Shown here one piece after another: positions 1-6,756 of a stretch of DNA of 21,148 bases. Each line of letters starts with the position of its first letter. Positions within the stretch are counted from its first letter, which is position 1. This stretch comes from an uncultured Lachnospiraceae bacterium (GTDB lineage Bacteria; Bacillota; Clostridia; Lachnospirales; Lachnospiraceae): assembly GCA_948688495.1 (NCBI GenBank), contig CAPQSW010000029.1, forward strand, positions 1-21,148. The letters are read 5' to 3'. The notes beneath the pieces are model-generated. The model saw only the letters and a program-made list of their open reading frames with translations. It was not told the DNA's origin and did not search any database. The position numbers were made by a program, and so were the translations under genes.

Positions 1-45
1 AAACCAGAAGCGTTTATGGATAGGAAAAGGAGGAAGTGTGAAGCA

Positions 46-1248
46 ATGAATGTAAAAAAACTAATTTGTCTTGGGTTGGCGGCAGCCCTTGCCTGTCAAT
101 CTATGCCGGCCATGGCGGCCTCTTTGCAGGAAACTGCGGAGGTATCGATTCAAGAAAAGGAAATCCAAACGGCAGCGTCTTCTGCAAAGTCAAATGAATT
201 TTATTCATTCGAAATAGAAGGCACTGTTTTGGTAAGATGTAAGGACACGGGACCGAGTGGTACTCTTCGTGCGGATCATGTTGATATCCCGGAAGGAGTC
301 ACGTCCATTGCTGGCGGAGCGTTTGAACATTGTTCGTATCTTGGAAGCGTTACCATTCCGGAAGGGGTTGTCAGTATCGAGGAAGATGCATTTAAGGGCT
401 GCTATTGGCTATGGGACGTCACAGTTCCAGAAAGCGTTACCAGCATAGGGAAGAATGCGTTTAATAAACGGTTAACTGTGGTATGCCCTGAAATAATATT
501 GACTGTGAAAAAGGGCAGTTATGCGGAACATTATGCGAACTATGAGGCTCATTGGCCAATGCATTATTACTATGAGGGGAATGATGAATTGCAACATCCG
601 ATGAGTGAGTTTGAAAAAGAAAACTTATGGGCAAAGCAGCCGGCGTCTCTTGGATCAGATGGAATAGGAGTCTATAGGTGCGGGCTGCAAAACCATGTGG
701 GCGATGTTATTAAGGAGGTCGTTATCTACGCTCCCAAAACTATTAAACTTGCCAAAGAGTCTTATGTCTATAATGGCAAAAACCACAAGCCCTCTGTTAC
801 TGTAAAAGACCGCAAAGGAAACGTATTAAGCCCTGAATCAGACTATACGGTATCTTATCCTAAAGCTGCAAAGAATGTAGGCAGTTACACCGTGACGGTC
901 AACTTCAAAGGAAAGTATGAAGGCTCCGTAAATAAGACGTTTTCCATACTCCCCAAGAATGTTTCCATCGCCAGACTGCAGGCAAAGAAAAAAGGATTTT
1001 CCGTAAAATGGAAGAAGCAGACGGTGCAGACGGCAGGCTACGAGGTAGCTTACTCCACCAGCGCCAAATTCCCGAAGAAGAACACGAAAATTGCGACCGT
1101 TAAGAGGAATAAAACCGTATCAACAAACGTATCTAAGTGTAAAGCGGGAAAAAGGTATTATGTGCGGATACGGGCTTACCAGACCGTAAAGGGGAAGAAA
1201 TATGTTTCCGGCTGGTCAAAGGCAAAGAGCGTGGTTGCAAAAAAATAG
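46..1248 (+). CDS. Secreted BspA-like leucine-rich-repeat surface protein with Ig-like and FN3-like C-terminal modules
   Basis: The product is 400 residues and reads as an exported surface or adhesion protein; no enzyme motif is visible. The start at 46 is preferred over the in-frame ATG at 16: the only ribosome site (AGGAGG, 28-33) lies upstream of 46, though its 12-nt spacing is long, and the ATG at 46 begins a clean signal peptide (Lys-Lys, hydrophobic run, AMAA near residue 25). Residues about 75-150 hold three LRR_5 (BspA-type) repeats with the pattern IPEGVxSIxxxAFxxC. A region with YxYNGKxxxPxVTVKD and NVGSYTVTVNFKGKY motifs (about 240-310) resembles MBG-type bacterial Ig-like domains. 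The last ~85 residues are a Lys-rich FN3-like module (GYEVAYS ... YYVRIRAY). There is no LPXTG or C-terminal membrane anchor. It is followed by a hairpin at 1261-1294. The ligand is unknown. The module calls are family resemblance read by eye. Confidence 0.85.
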   Translation: MNVKKLICLGLAAALACQSMPAMAASLQETAEVSIQEKEIQTAASSAKSNEFYSFEIEGTVLVRCKDTGPSGTLRADHVDIPEGVTSIAGGAFEHCSYLGSVTIPEGVVSIEEDAFKGCYWLWDVTVPESVTSIGKNAFNKRLTVVCPEIILTVKKGSYAEHYANYEAHWPMHYYYEGNDELQHPMSEFEKENLWAKQPASLGSDGIGVYRCGLQNHVGDVIKEVVIYAPKTIKLAKESYVYNGKNHKPSVTVKDRKGNVLSPESDYTVSYPKAAKNVGSYTVTVNFKGKYEGSVNKTFSILPKNVSIARLQAKKKGFSVKWKKQTVQTAGYEVAYSTSAKFPKKNTKIATVKRNKTVSTNVSKCKAGKRYYVRIRAYQTVKGKKYVSGWSKAKSVVAKK

Positions 1249-1260
1249 TAATTGATTCTT

Positions 1261-1305
1261 TTCCCTCGACTGCCACAGGGTATAGTCGAGGGAATCTTCA
1301 TTGTT
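1261..1305 (+). terminator. Hairpin between convergent genes, likely terminator of the LRR gene
   Basis: Perfect 11-bp inverted repeat TTCCCTCGACT (1261-1271) / AGTCGAGGGAA (1284-1294) with a 12-nt loop, followed on the plus strand by a moderately U-rich run (TCTTCATTGTT). It lies 12 bases after the LRR stop and 25 bases from the leuA stop, so it may serve both convergent genes. The minus-strand side lacks an immediate U-tract. Confidence 0.65.
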
Positions 1306-1319
1306 GCCCTTATCAAATT

Positions 1320-3320
1320 TTACTTTATTCCCTGTTTACTATTGCGGTACTGCATAGGCGTCATATCGTATTTCTTCTTGAACAAACGATTGAAATGCTC
1401 CACATTCTGGTAACCAACGCTGTCCGCAATACTCTCCACCGTCATGTTGGTATTTTTGAGCAGCGTCCGTGCCTTTTTCATGCGTACATTTTTCACAATC
1501 TCCCCATATGTCTTGCCAGATTTTTCCCTAATATATTTTGATAAGTAAGGTTTGGACAAATGCAGCCTATCCGCCAGCTCATCCATTGTAACTGTCAGAT
1601 AATGCTCCTGTATATAATTCATAATCTCATTCAGCCGTTCATCACGGCCCTGCTTTGCATTCTCAATATGATCCAGTTTATTCACTGCAACGCATAACGC
1701 ATCAATAGAGGAGGAAATGATATCCTCGTCAATTCCTACGCCCCAGTACAACTGGTTATTACAGGAAATCCCCACATAAGACACTGCCTTGGCGGAAGAT
1801 CCCCTCGACAGGGAATGTTCTTCATAAACGGACAATTCATAACTAATGTTGAAATATTGTTTTAATGCATTGCTCACTGCATCCAGACGTCCATTTCCGT
1901 TTCCGGTAACAGTACGCACCTGACCGCCATGTGAAAGTGATGCCTCCGCCAAAATTCCATCCTTTTGTTTAAAATGGCATTCCGGGATCTGGAAATGGGG
2001 GGTATGATTCACATAATTTTCTTCAAAAATCTGATAAACCAACTGCGGCGACAGTTCCATATGCCTGCGGTCTGAAATTCCCTTTACTGTATAGCCCACT
2101 TCCTCACGCATTTTATCTGGAATCGTAATTCCATAATTCTGTTTGAGGATATAAGCAACGCCGCCCTTTCCAGACTGACTGTTAATACGAATAACATCAG
2201 AATCATAGGTGCGTCCGACATCCTTGGGATCAATCGGCAGATACGGTACAGTCCAAGGTCCTTGCAAATTTTCTTCCCGGCACGTCATGCCCTTGGCAAT
2301 CGCATCCTGATGAGAACCTGAAAAAGCCGTAAACACCAGCTCACCGGCATAGGGCTGCCTTGGCGAGACCTGCATACGCGTACAACGCTCATACGTCTCT
2401 GCAATTTTGGACATATTACTAAAATCCAATTTCGGATCAACACCGTGGGAAAACATATTCATGGCAAGGGTCACTATATCCACATTTCCGGTCCGCTCCC
2501 CATTTCCAAATAATGTCCCTTCTATCCGGTCTGCACCGGCAAGAATGCCAAACTCTGCATCACAGATTCCAACACCACGGTCATTATGCGGATGAAGGGA
2601 AAGCACAACATTTTCACGATAGCGCATATGCTTGCTCATATACTCCACCTGTCCGGCGAAAATATGGGGCATGGCATTTTCCACCGTAGTCGGAAGGTTG
2701 ATAATCGCCTTTTTCTCCGGCGTCGGTTTCCACACATCAAGCACTGCATTACACACTTCTAATGCATAATCCACCTCCGTCCCTGAAAAACTCTCCGGGC
2801 TGTATTCAAATGTGAAATTTCCCTCCGTCTCATCTGCAAGCTCTTTCAGCAAAACAGCGCCATCCACCGCAATCTTCTTAATTTCCTCTTTGCTCTTATG
2901 AAATACCTGTTCCCGCTGCGCCAGCGAAGTAGAATTATACAAATGCACCACCGCATGGGGGGCGCCCTCTACTGCTTCAAAGGTCTTGCGGATGATATGC
3001 TCCCTCGCCTGCGTCAACACCTGTACTGTCACATCATCTGGAATCATATTGCGCTCAATCAACGCCCGCATAAAATTATATTCGGTATCTGACGCCGCTG
3101 GAAATCCCACCTCTATCTCCTTAAACCCGACATCCACCAAAAGCTGGAAAAACTCTAATTTCTCATCCAGGCTCATCGGCTCTATCAATGCCTGGTTGCC
3201 ATCACGCAAATCCACGCTGCACCAGATGGGCGGCTTTGTAATATATTCTTTCTTCACCCAGTCATATGTTACTTCAGGCGGCATAAAATACTGTCTCTGA
3301 TACTTTTCAAAATTCTTCAT
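1320..3320 (-). CDS. leuA: 2-isopropylmalate synthase (LeuA2 type) fused to a C-terminal AraC-family DNA-binding domain
   Basis: The product is 666 residues. The enzyme part condenses acetyl-CoA with 2-oxoisovalerate, the first committed step of leucine synthesis, in the cytoplasm. The start at 3320 is chosen over an in-frame ATG 42 bases upstream because GGAGG sits 8 bases before it and the family-like N-terminus MKNFEKYQRQYFMPPE begins there. The TIM barrel (about 30-310) has RDGNQ (R39, D40), HPHND (H243, H245) and GNGERTGN (N279). Their spacing matches the arginine and metal ligands R80, D81, H285, H287 and N321 of Mycobacterium tuberculosis LeuA. A LeuA regulatory (leucine-binding type) domain follows (about 430-550, with TGNGNGRLDAVSNAL). 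Residues 559-666 are a complete AraC/XylS module with two helix-turn-helices (TMDELADRLHLSKPYLSKYI, then SIADSVGYQNVEHFNRLF) and the FKKKYDMTPMQYR end. Ordinary LeuA2 proteins stop before this module. Expression is likely controlled by the leucine T-box upstream. Whether the fusion binds DNA is unknown. Confidence 0.93.
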   Translation of the reverse strand: MKNFEKYQRQYFMPPEVTYDWVKKEYITKPPIWCSVDLRDGNQALIEPMSLDEKLEFFQLLVDVGFKEIEVGFPAASDTEYNFMRALIERNMIPDDVTVQVLTQAREHIIRKTFEAVEGAPHAVVHLYNSTSLAQREQVFHKSKEEIKKIAVDGAVLLKELADETEGNFTFEYSPESFSGTEVDYALEVCNAVLDVWKPTPEKKAIINLPTTVENAMPHIFAGQVEYMSKHMRYRENVVLSLHPHNDRGVGICDAEFGILAGADRIEGTLFGNGERTGNVDIVTLAMNMFSHGVDPKLDFSNMSKIAETYERCTRMQVSPRQPYAGELVFTAFSGSHQDAIAKGMTCREENLQGPWTVPYLPIDPKDVGRTYDSDVIRINSQSGKGGVAYILKQNYGITIPDKMREEVGYTVKGISDRRHMELSPQLVYQIFEENYVNHTPHFQIPECHFKQKDGILAEASLSHGGQVRTVTGNGNGRLDAVSNALKQYFNISYELSVYEEHSLSRGSSAKAVSYVGISCNNQLYWGVGIDEDIISSSIDALCVAVNKLDHIENAKQGRDERLNEIMNYIQEHYLTVTMDELADRLHLSKPYLSKYIREKSGKTYGEIVKNVRMKKARTLLKNTNMTVESIADSVGYQNVEHFNRLFKKKYDMTPMQYRNSKQGIK

Positions 3321-3402
3321 GATCCATTCCTCCGTAATCTTCATTATCCTGTGTGTCCGCAATTAATTAGAAATTTGAACACGTAACGTCTTTTCATAAC
3401 AC

Positions 3403-3450
3403 AAAAAATCCTTCGTATCCATTATCACAACGATAATAGAGACGAAAGAT
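3403..3450 (-). terminator. Intrinsic terminator of the leuA T-box leader
   Basis: On the minus strand AUCUUUCGU (3450-3442) pairs with ACGAAGGAU (3416-3408), with an inner AUUAUC/GAUAAU stem, followed by a run of U. It lies just after the T-box sequence, where the alternative antiterminator would form. Confidence 0.88.
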
Positions 3451-3740
3451 AACTATTCTTGCGCGGTACCACTCTACTTCATGTTTCCATGCACTCATCT
3501 GCACTCCGTTCCTGCTCCGGCAGATTTCCTGTCAATCATCTGCCAGCATCCACTTTTATGCATATCCCTGTAACGGGAGAACCCGTCCTGGCTTACTCTC
3601 CAAAACCGAAATTAAAATCCTGCTCCGCTTCTATTGTTCAGCCGGAAACTCCAAGGCCAGTTCGCTGTCTTGCCGCTGCCATCTCCCACCACCGATAGCT
3701 CTCTGTAAGCTCCGCCACAGCTACTATTCCTTTTCTTCGT
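3403..3740 (-). promoter_or_regulatory. Leucine T-box leader of leuA (specifier CUG)
   Basis: Read on the minus strand. The Stem I base pairs AAGG (3732-3729) with CCUU. The specifier loop has the AGUA motif on its 5' side and GAA followed by CUG (3660-3658) on its 3' side, flanked by GCUGU/ACAGC. The AGAGAG motif and the hairpin GCUAUC/GAUGGC with a GGUGGUGGGA loop form the apical part of Stem I. The canonical T-box sequence AGAGUGGUACCGCG runs 3475-3462; its UGGU (3471-3468) would pair with the ACCA end of an uncharged tRNA with discriminator A, as in tRNA-Leu. CUG is a leucine codon, which agrees with the downstream leuA. The expected action is antitermination when uncharged tRNA-Leu accumulates. 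The fold was made by hand. Confidence 0.92.
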
Positions 3741-3754
3741 TTTTCACGTGTCTT

Positions 3755-3763
3755 ATCTTAACA
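3755..3763 (-). promoter_or_regulatory. Possible extended -10 promoter for the T-box/leuA transcript
   Basis: TG-T-TAAGAT (3763-3755 on the minus strand) resembles an extended -10 element. It would start RNA near 3748, just ahead of T-box Stem I at about 3738. No convincing -35 is seen 17 bases upstream, so this is tentative. Confidence 0.35.
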
Positions 3764-3825
3764 CAGATAATCCGTCTTGTATAGTGATAAATTTAATCAG
3801 TTTCATTGATTTATTTTATCTTTTT

Positions 3826-3862
3826 CACCAAAAGGCTGCCCTCAGACAGCCCCTTTTTGGTG
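3826..3862 (-). terminator. Hairpin overlapping the end of spoIIID
   Basis: On the minus strand CACCAAAA/UUUUGGUG encloses GGCUGUC/GGCAGCC with a UGAG loop that contains the spoIIID stop codon. The stem is long and stable, but an A-rich rather than U-rich stretch follows, so it could be a terminator aided by the U's in its own 3' arm, or an RNA 3'-end stabiliser. Confidence 0.5.
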
Positions 3863-4102
3863 GAGATATTTTTCCCTGGTCGCCAGCCCGCCCCGGATGT
3901 GGCGTTCCGACTTATTTACATCCAAAACTTTACGCGCCTGCGCAGCAAGGGCAGGATTTATCTGTACCAAACGTTCTGTTACATCCTTATGTACCGTACT
4001 CTTACTAATTCCAAATTTTTTTGCAGTCTGCCGCACAGTGGCATTCTCCTCAATTATATAATTAGCAATATTGATCGCCCGTTCTTCTATATACCCTTTC
4101 AA
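3842..4102 (-). CDS. spoIIID: Stage III sporulation protein D, mother-cell transcription regulator
   Basis: SpoIIID is a small DNA-binding protein that activates and represses sigma-E and sigma-K genes in the sporulating mother cell. The product is 86 residues, close to the family's usual size. It contains the helix-turn-helix region ATVRQTAKKFGISKSTVHKD and the conserved NKSERHIRGGLATREKY stretch. The start is taken as TTG at 4102: the protein then begins (L/M)KGYIEERA, in register with Bacillus subtilis MHDYIKERT, and GAGGGA lies 6 bases upstream. A GTG at 4120 would add six residues but has no ribosome site. A consensus sigma-E promoter lies at 4132-4161, the expected control of this gene. 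The -10 element and ribosome site lie in opposite arms of a 12-bp inverted repeat. The coding region ends inside a strong hairpin. Confidence 0.95.
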   Translation of the reverse strand: MKGYIEERAINIANYIIEENATVRQTAKKFGISKSTVHKDVTERLVQINPALAAQARKVLDVNKSERHIRGGLATREKYLHQKGAV

Positions 4103-4107
4103 CGAAA

Positions 4108-4145
4108 ATCCCTCATACACTGTTTTTTTATAATGTATGAGGGAT
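4108..4145 (-). terminator. Inverted repeat between the chemoreceptor gene and spoIIID; terminator-like and able to hide the spoIIID ribosome site
   Basis: Perfect 12-bp arms: on the minus strand ATCCCTCATACA (4145-4134) and TGTATGAGGGAT (4119-4108), with a 14-nt A/T-rich loop and UUUUCG at the end of the 3' arm. In RNA reading through from the chemoreceptor gene it would act as a weak terminator and bury GAGGGA, the spoIIID ribosome site. RNA started from the sigma-E promoter would begin in the loop and lack the first arm. Confidence 0.6.
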
Positions 4146-4161
4146 TTAACGTAGTTATGAC
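4132..4161 (-). promoter_or_regulatory. Sigma-E-type promoter of spoIIID
   Basis: On the minus strand GTCATAAC (4161-4154), a 14-base spacer, then CATACATT (4139-4132). The -10 matches the sigma-E consensus CATACANT exactly and the -35 resembles the sigma-E -35 consensus. Predicted start near 4125, 23 bases before the TTG start. Just downstream AAAAACAGTG matches the SpoIIID site WWRRACARNY at 9 of 10 positions, so autoregulation is possible. Confidence 0.8.
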
Positions 4162-4186
4162 AATGGTATTCGTAACTGATAAAATA

Positions 4187-6160
4187 TTAATCCGAAGCAA
4201 GCGTAAACCGGTCCACCAATTCCTTTAGACTGGCAGCCTCGGCAGAAAGCTGCTCACTTGCCGCCGCACTCTCCTCCGCAGTAGCGCTGTTGCTCTGTAC
4301 AACAGTTGAGATTTGATTAATTCCGTCAGAAACCTGCCCCACGGACTCTGACTGCTCATTGGATACGATTGCAATATGGTCAATGGCGTCAACCACAGAC
4401 TTAATACTGTTTACGACACCGAGCAGAACATCCGCCGTATTTTGGGCAATTCCTGTTCCAATATGTACCGCGTCTGTAGAATTGGCAATAAGATCTGATG
4501 TATTTTGAGCTGCCTGTGCAGATTTTCCCGCCAAATTCCGAACTTCCTCCGCAACAACAGCAAAGCCCTTCCCTGCACTGCCGGCTCTGGCAGCTTCCAC
4601 AGCCGCGTTCAGGGCAAGTATATTTGTCTGGAATGCAATATCATCTATTGTCTTAAGGATCTTTTCAATTTCTTCGGAACTGGTTCGAATCCTTTCCATG
4701 GCCTCTACCAGATTCTGCATCTTCTGATTACACAGGAAAACTTCTTCTCCGGTCTGGTGTGTCTGGCTCCTGACATCCAATGCTCCATCCGCCGTATCTT
4801 TCACCTCATCGGAAATCATGTTAATCCGCGCTGCCAGCTCCTGTACTGATCCTGCCTGTTCTGCAGTACCCTGACTCAATGTCTGTGCACTTGAGGATAA
4901 TTGATTGCTGGCATTCGCCACCTCCTCTGCAGAATGATTGACCTGCCGCATAGCCTTGCTCAGCTCAAGCCTCATGTTGCGCATCGAAAGCAGAATATCC
5001 TGAAAACTGCCGACATATACCTCCTCATGCTCCGTATGAACATTCAGATTCTGATTTGCCATCTCATTGAGCAAATAACTGATGTCGTTGATGACGGTAC
5101 GCAACCCCTCCACCAGAGCTTCTGTTGACCTGACAAGCACACCTGTTTCATCCTTGTTGGAAATCTTAGGCATAGGCGTCTCCAAATCGCCCTCCACAAG
5201 CAGCTTCATCCGATTCACACAGGCCTTCATAGGTCTGCCGATATTGAGGGCAAGACACAATGCAACAATAACTGAAATCAATATGGATACCACAATTACT
5301 GCTATATTGATAACCATTGCGTCCCGCGTGGATGCAAGATAATTAAGCTGCGGCGCGGTCACCGCAATACTCCAGCCATCTGTATCCTGCACAGGAGCAT
5401 ACGCCGCAAACATTTTATCTTCTCCGTCTGTATAGCTTCCAAATCCATTTTCCCCCTGACGCATCTTTGCATGAATTGCCGCCAGCTCTTGCAGGGAAGG
5501 GTCACTCTGCGCTTCAGCTTCTATATTCTGGACTGTGATAGTATCAAGCGTGATGTCGGCAATCGTGCCACCAGACTTATTAATCATATAAGCCCTGCTG
5601 TTTTCACCAATCTGAATGGCCGATACAATATCGTTCAAAAAAGTTTCATGCGGAACAAAATAAACAACACCGACAATATCATTCTCATGATTTCCCTTGG
5701 AATACAGGGGTGCTGCAACCATAATGGAAAGCTCTCCCGTTATTTTACTAATTAACGGCTCTGATACAAAAACATTTCCCTTCATCGCCTGACGTACGTA
5801 TTCACGATCCGAATAATCATTTCCGTCAAAAATACTAATGCCATCCGCACCGACAATATTTCCCCTCTGAAAATCATGCATGGAAACACGCCCTTCAATG
5901 ATCGCACGTTTTTCTTCCACTGACACTTCCGGATCGGACAGCTGCGGGATACATCCCACCTCCATGACAACGTTCTTATATGCCTCCAGCTCCTTCTGTG
6001 CACGTCCTGCCGCCAGGACTGCCGTCTCGCCCATCATCTGCTCCACCGTAGACATTGTGTTATTGTAGGTTAGAGAAATGCTTGAAGAACCAGACGCTAC
6101 CAATCCAATCAAGACAGTCAAAATAAGACATAAGGTAATTTTTGTTCGAATGCTTTTCAT
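4187..6160 (-). CDS. Methyl-accepting chemotaxis protein with a dCache-type sensor
   Basis: The product is 657 residues, an inner-membrane chemoreceptor that would signal through CheW/CheA. A first membrane segment (about 7-29) is followed by an extracellular region (about 32-278) with Cache hallmarks (DYSDREYVRQAMKGNVFVSEP and SIMVAAPLYSKG). A second membrane segment lies at about 282-305, then a HAMP domain (about 306-358) and a second HAMP-like helical segment. The cytoplasmic signalling domain (about 420-657) contains the conserved hairpin tip around 502-560 (DDIAFQTNILALNAAVEAAR and VAEEVRNLAGKSAQAA). Ends such as SATAEESAAASEQL are typical of the methylated helices. GGTGGAGG lies 10 bases before the ATG. 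A sigma-A promoter at 6240-6269 points into it. No terminator other than the hairpin at 4108-4145 separates it from spoIIID. Cache domains often bind amino acids or small acids; the ligand here is unknown. Confidence 0.95.
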   Translation of the reverse strand: MKSIRTKITLCLILTVLIGLVASGSSSISLTYNNTMSTVEQMMGETAVLAAGRAQKELEAYKNVVMEVGCIPQLSDPEVSVEEKRAIIEGRVSMHDFQRGNIVGADGISIFDGNDYSDREYVRQAMKGNVFVSEPLISKITGELSIMVAAPLYSKGNHENDIVGVVYFVPHETFLNDIVSAIQIGENSRAYMINKSGGTIADITLDTITVQNIEAEAQSDPSLQELAAIHAKMRQGENGFGSYTDGEDKMFAAYAPVQDTDGWSIAVTAPQLNYLASTRDAMVINIAVIVVSILISVIVALCLALNIGRPMKACVNRMKLLVEGDLETPMPKISNKDETGVLVRSTEALVEGLRTVINDISYLLNEMANQNLNVHTEHEEVYVGSFQDILLSMRNMRLELSKAMRQVNHSAEEVANASNQLSSSAQTLSQGTAEQAGSVQELAARINMISDEVKDTADGALDVRSQTHQTGEEVFLCNQKMQNLVEAMERIRTSSEEIEKILKTIDDIAFQTNILALNAAVEAARAGSAGKGFAVVAEEVRNLAGKSAQAAQNTSDLIANSTDAVHIGTGIAQNTADVLLGVVNSIKSVVDAIDHIAIVSNEQSESVGQVSDGINQISTVVQSNSATAEESAAASEQLSAEAASLKELVDRFTLASD

Positions 6161-6239
6161 TTCAATCTTACCTCCACCAAAACTTATTCTTATGTATTCT
6201 CCTTATTATACATTCAACCCTTCCAATCACTTCCCAATT

Positions 6240-6269
6240 ATTATAAAAGTTACTATTCCTGCTTGTCAA
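6240..6269 (-). promoter_or_regulatory. Sigma-A promoter of the dCache chemoreceptor gene
   Basis: On the minus strand TTGACA (6269-6264), an 18-base spacer and TATAAT (6245-6240), both perfect consensus hexamers. The leader to the ATG at 6160 would be about 72 bases. Confidence 0.75.
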
Positions 6270-6580
6270 CCACTATCTGATTTTTCTTTAACAACCAAAA
6301 TCAGCGATGAATGCATGGTTCCATGCGTCCTGGAATAAAACATGATACTTTAGAATCATAAATTACCTAAACCCCCGACACACCCTTTACTGCAGAACCA
6401 AATCTGCCTTTCCCCCAGCCAGGAGCCGTTGAAAAGCTATCTCGACAAGAAACTAGACCGTTTCTTCCTAAAACTGCGTCTCCTCTTAAAAAACGAAACA
6501 ACCTACGAAACACATTACAGCGGGGCCTGATTGAAAATAATGAATATTTGTTCATTGATATTGTAATAGCAAATTATTGT

Positions 6581-6609
6581 TTGACACAGCGGCACAAACC
6601 CTTTACAAT
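6581..6609 (+). promoter_or_regulatory. Sigma-A promoter of the M26-like protease gene
   Basis: TTGACA (6581-6586), a 17-base spacer and TACAAT (6604-6609). The leader to the ATG at 6757 is about 140 bases and includes the stem at 6636-6702. Confidence 0.8.
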
Positions 6610-6635
6610 AAGCATATATAGACAAAGAAAATATC

Positions 6636-6702
6636 CAGCAAATCCAGAGAAATCCATACGATTATCCCCCATCGATTGTCAATGAATTCTTTGGATTTTC
6701 TG
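6636..6702 (+). promoter_or_regulatory. Structured 5' leader stem upstream of the protease gene
   Basis: AAATCCAGAGAA (6640-6651) pairs with TTCTTTGGATTT (6687-6698) over 12 bp including one G-U. The stem extends by CAG (6636-6638) / CTG (6700-6702) past one mismatch. The enclosed 35-base loop contains a smaller CGAT/ATCG pairing. No known riboswitch motif is recognised; it does not cover the ribosome site. Confidence 0.5.
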
Positions 6703-6756
6703 CTCTTAAAATAAAGTTCCATATTCAAATGATATTATAAAGAAGGAGGAAGGCAT

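Larger units (their letters stand above)
6161..6756. other. Divergent intergenic region between the chemoreceptor and protease genes
   Basis: 596 bases with no convincing gene. It holds the minus-strand promoter (6240-6269), the plus-strand promoter (6581-6609) and a structured leader (6636-6702). The stretch 6300-6560 contains only small inverted repeats (GCATGG/CCATGC at 6313-6326; AAGAAAC/GTTTCTT at 6447-6466). A 62-codon minus-strand frame at 6367-6555 lacks a ribosome site and resembles nothing recognised. Confidence 0.6.

Noticed and set aside
3459..3698. 79-codon plus-strand frame
   Set aside because: It lies antisense within the T-box leader, whose structure explains the conservation of the sequence.
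6367..6555. 62-codon minus-strand frame in the long intergenic region
   Set aside because: No ribosome site, no recognisable family, and low-complexity Arg/Gly/Phe content; treated as chance.
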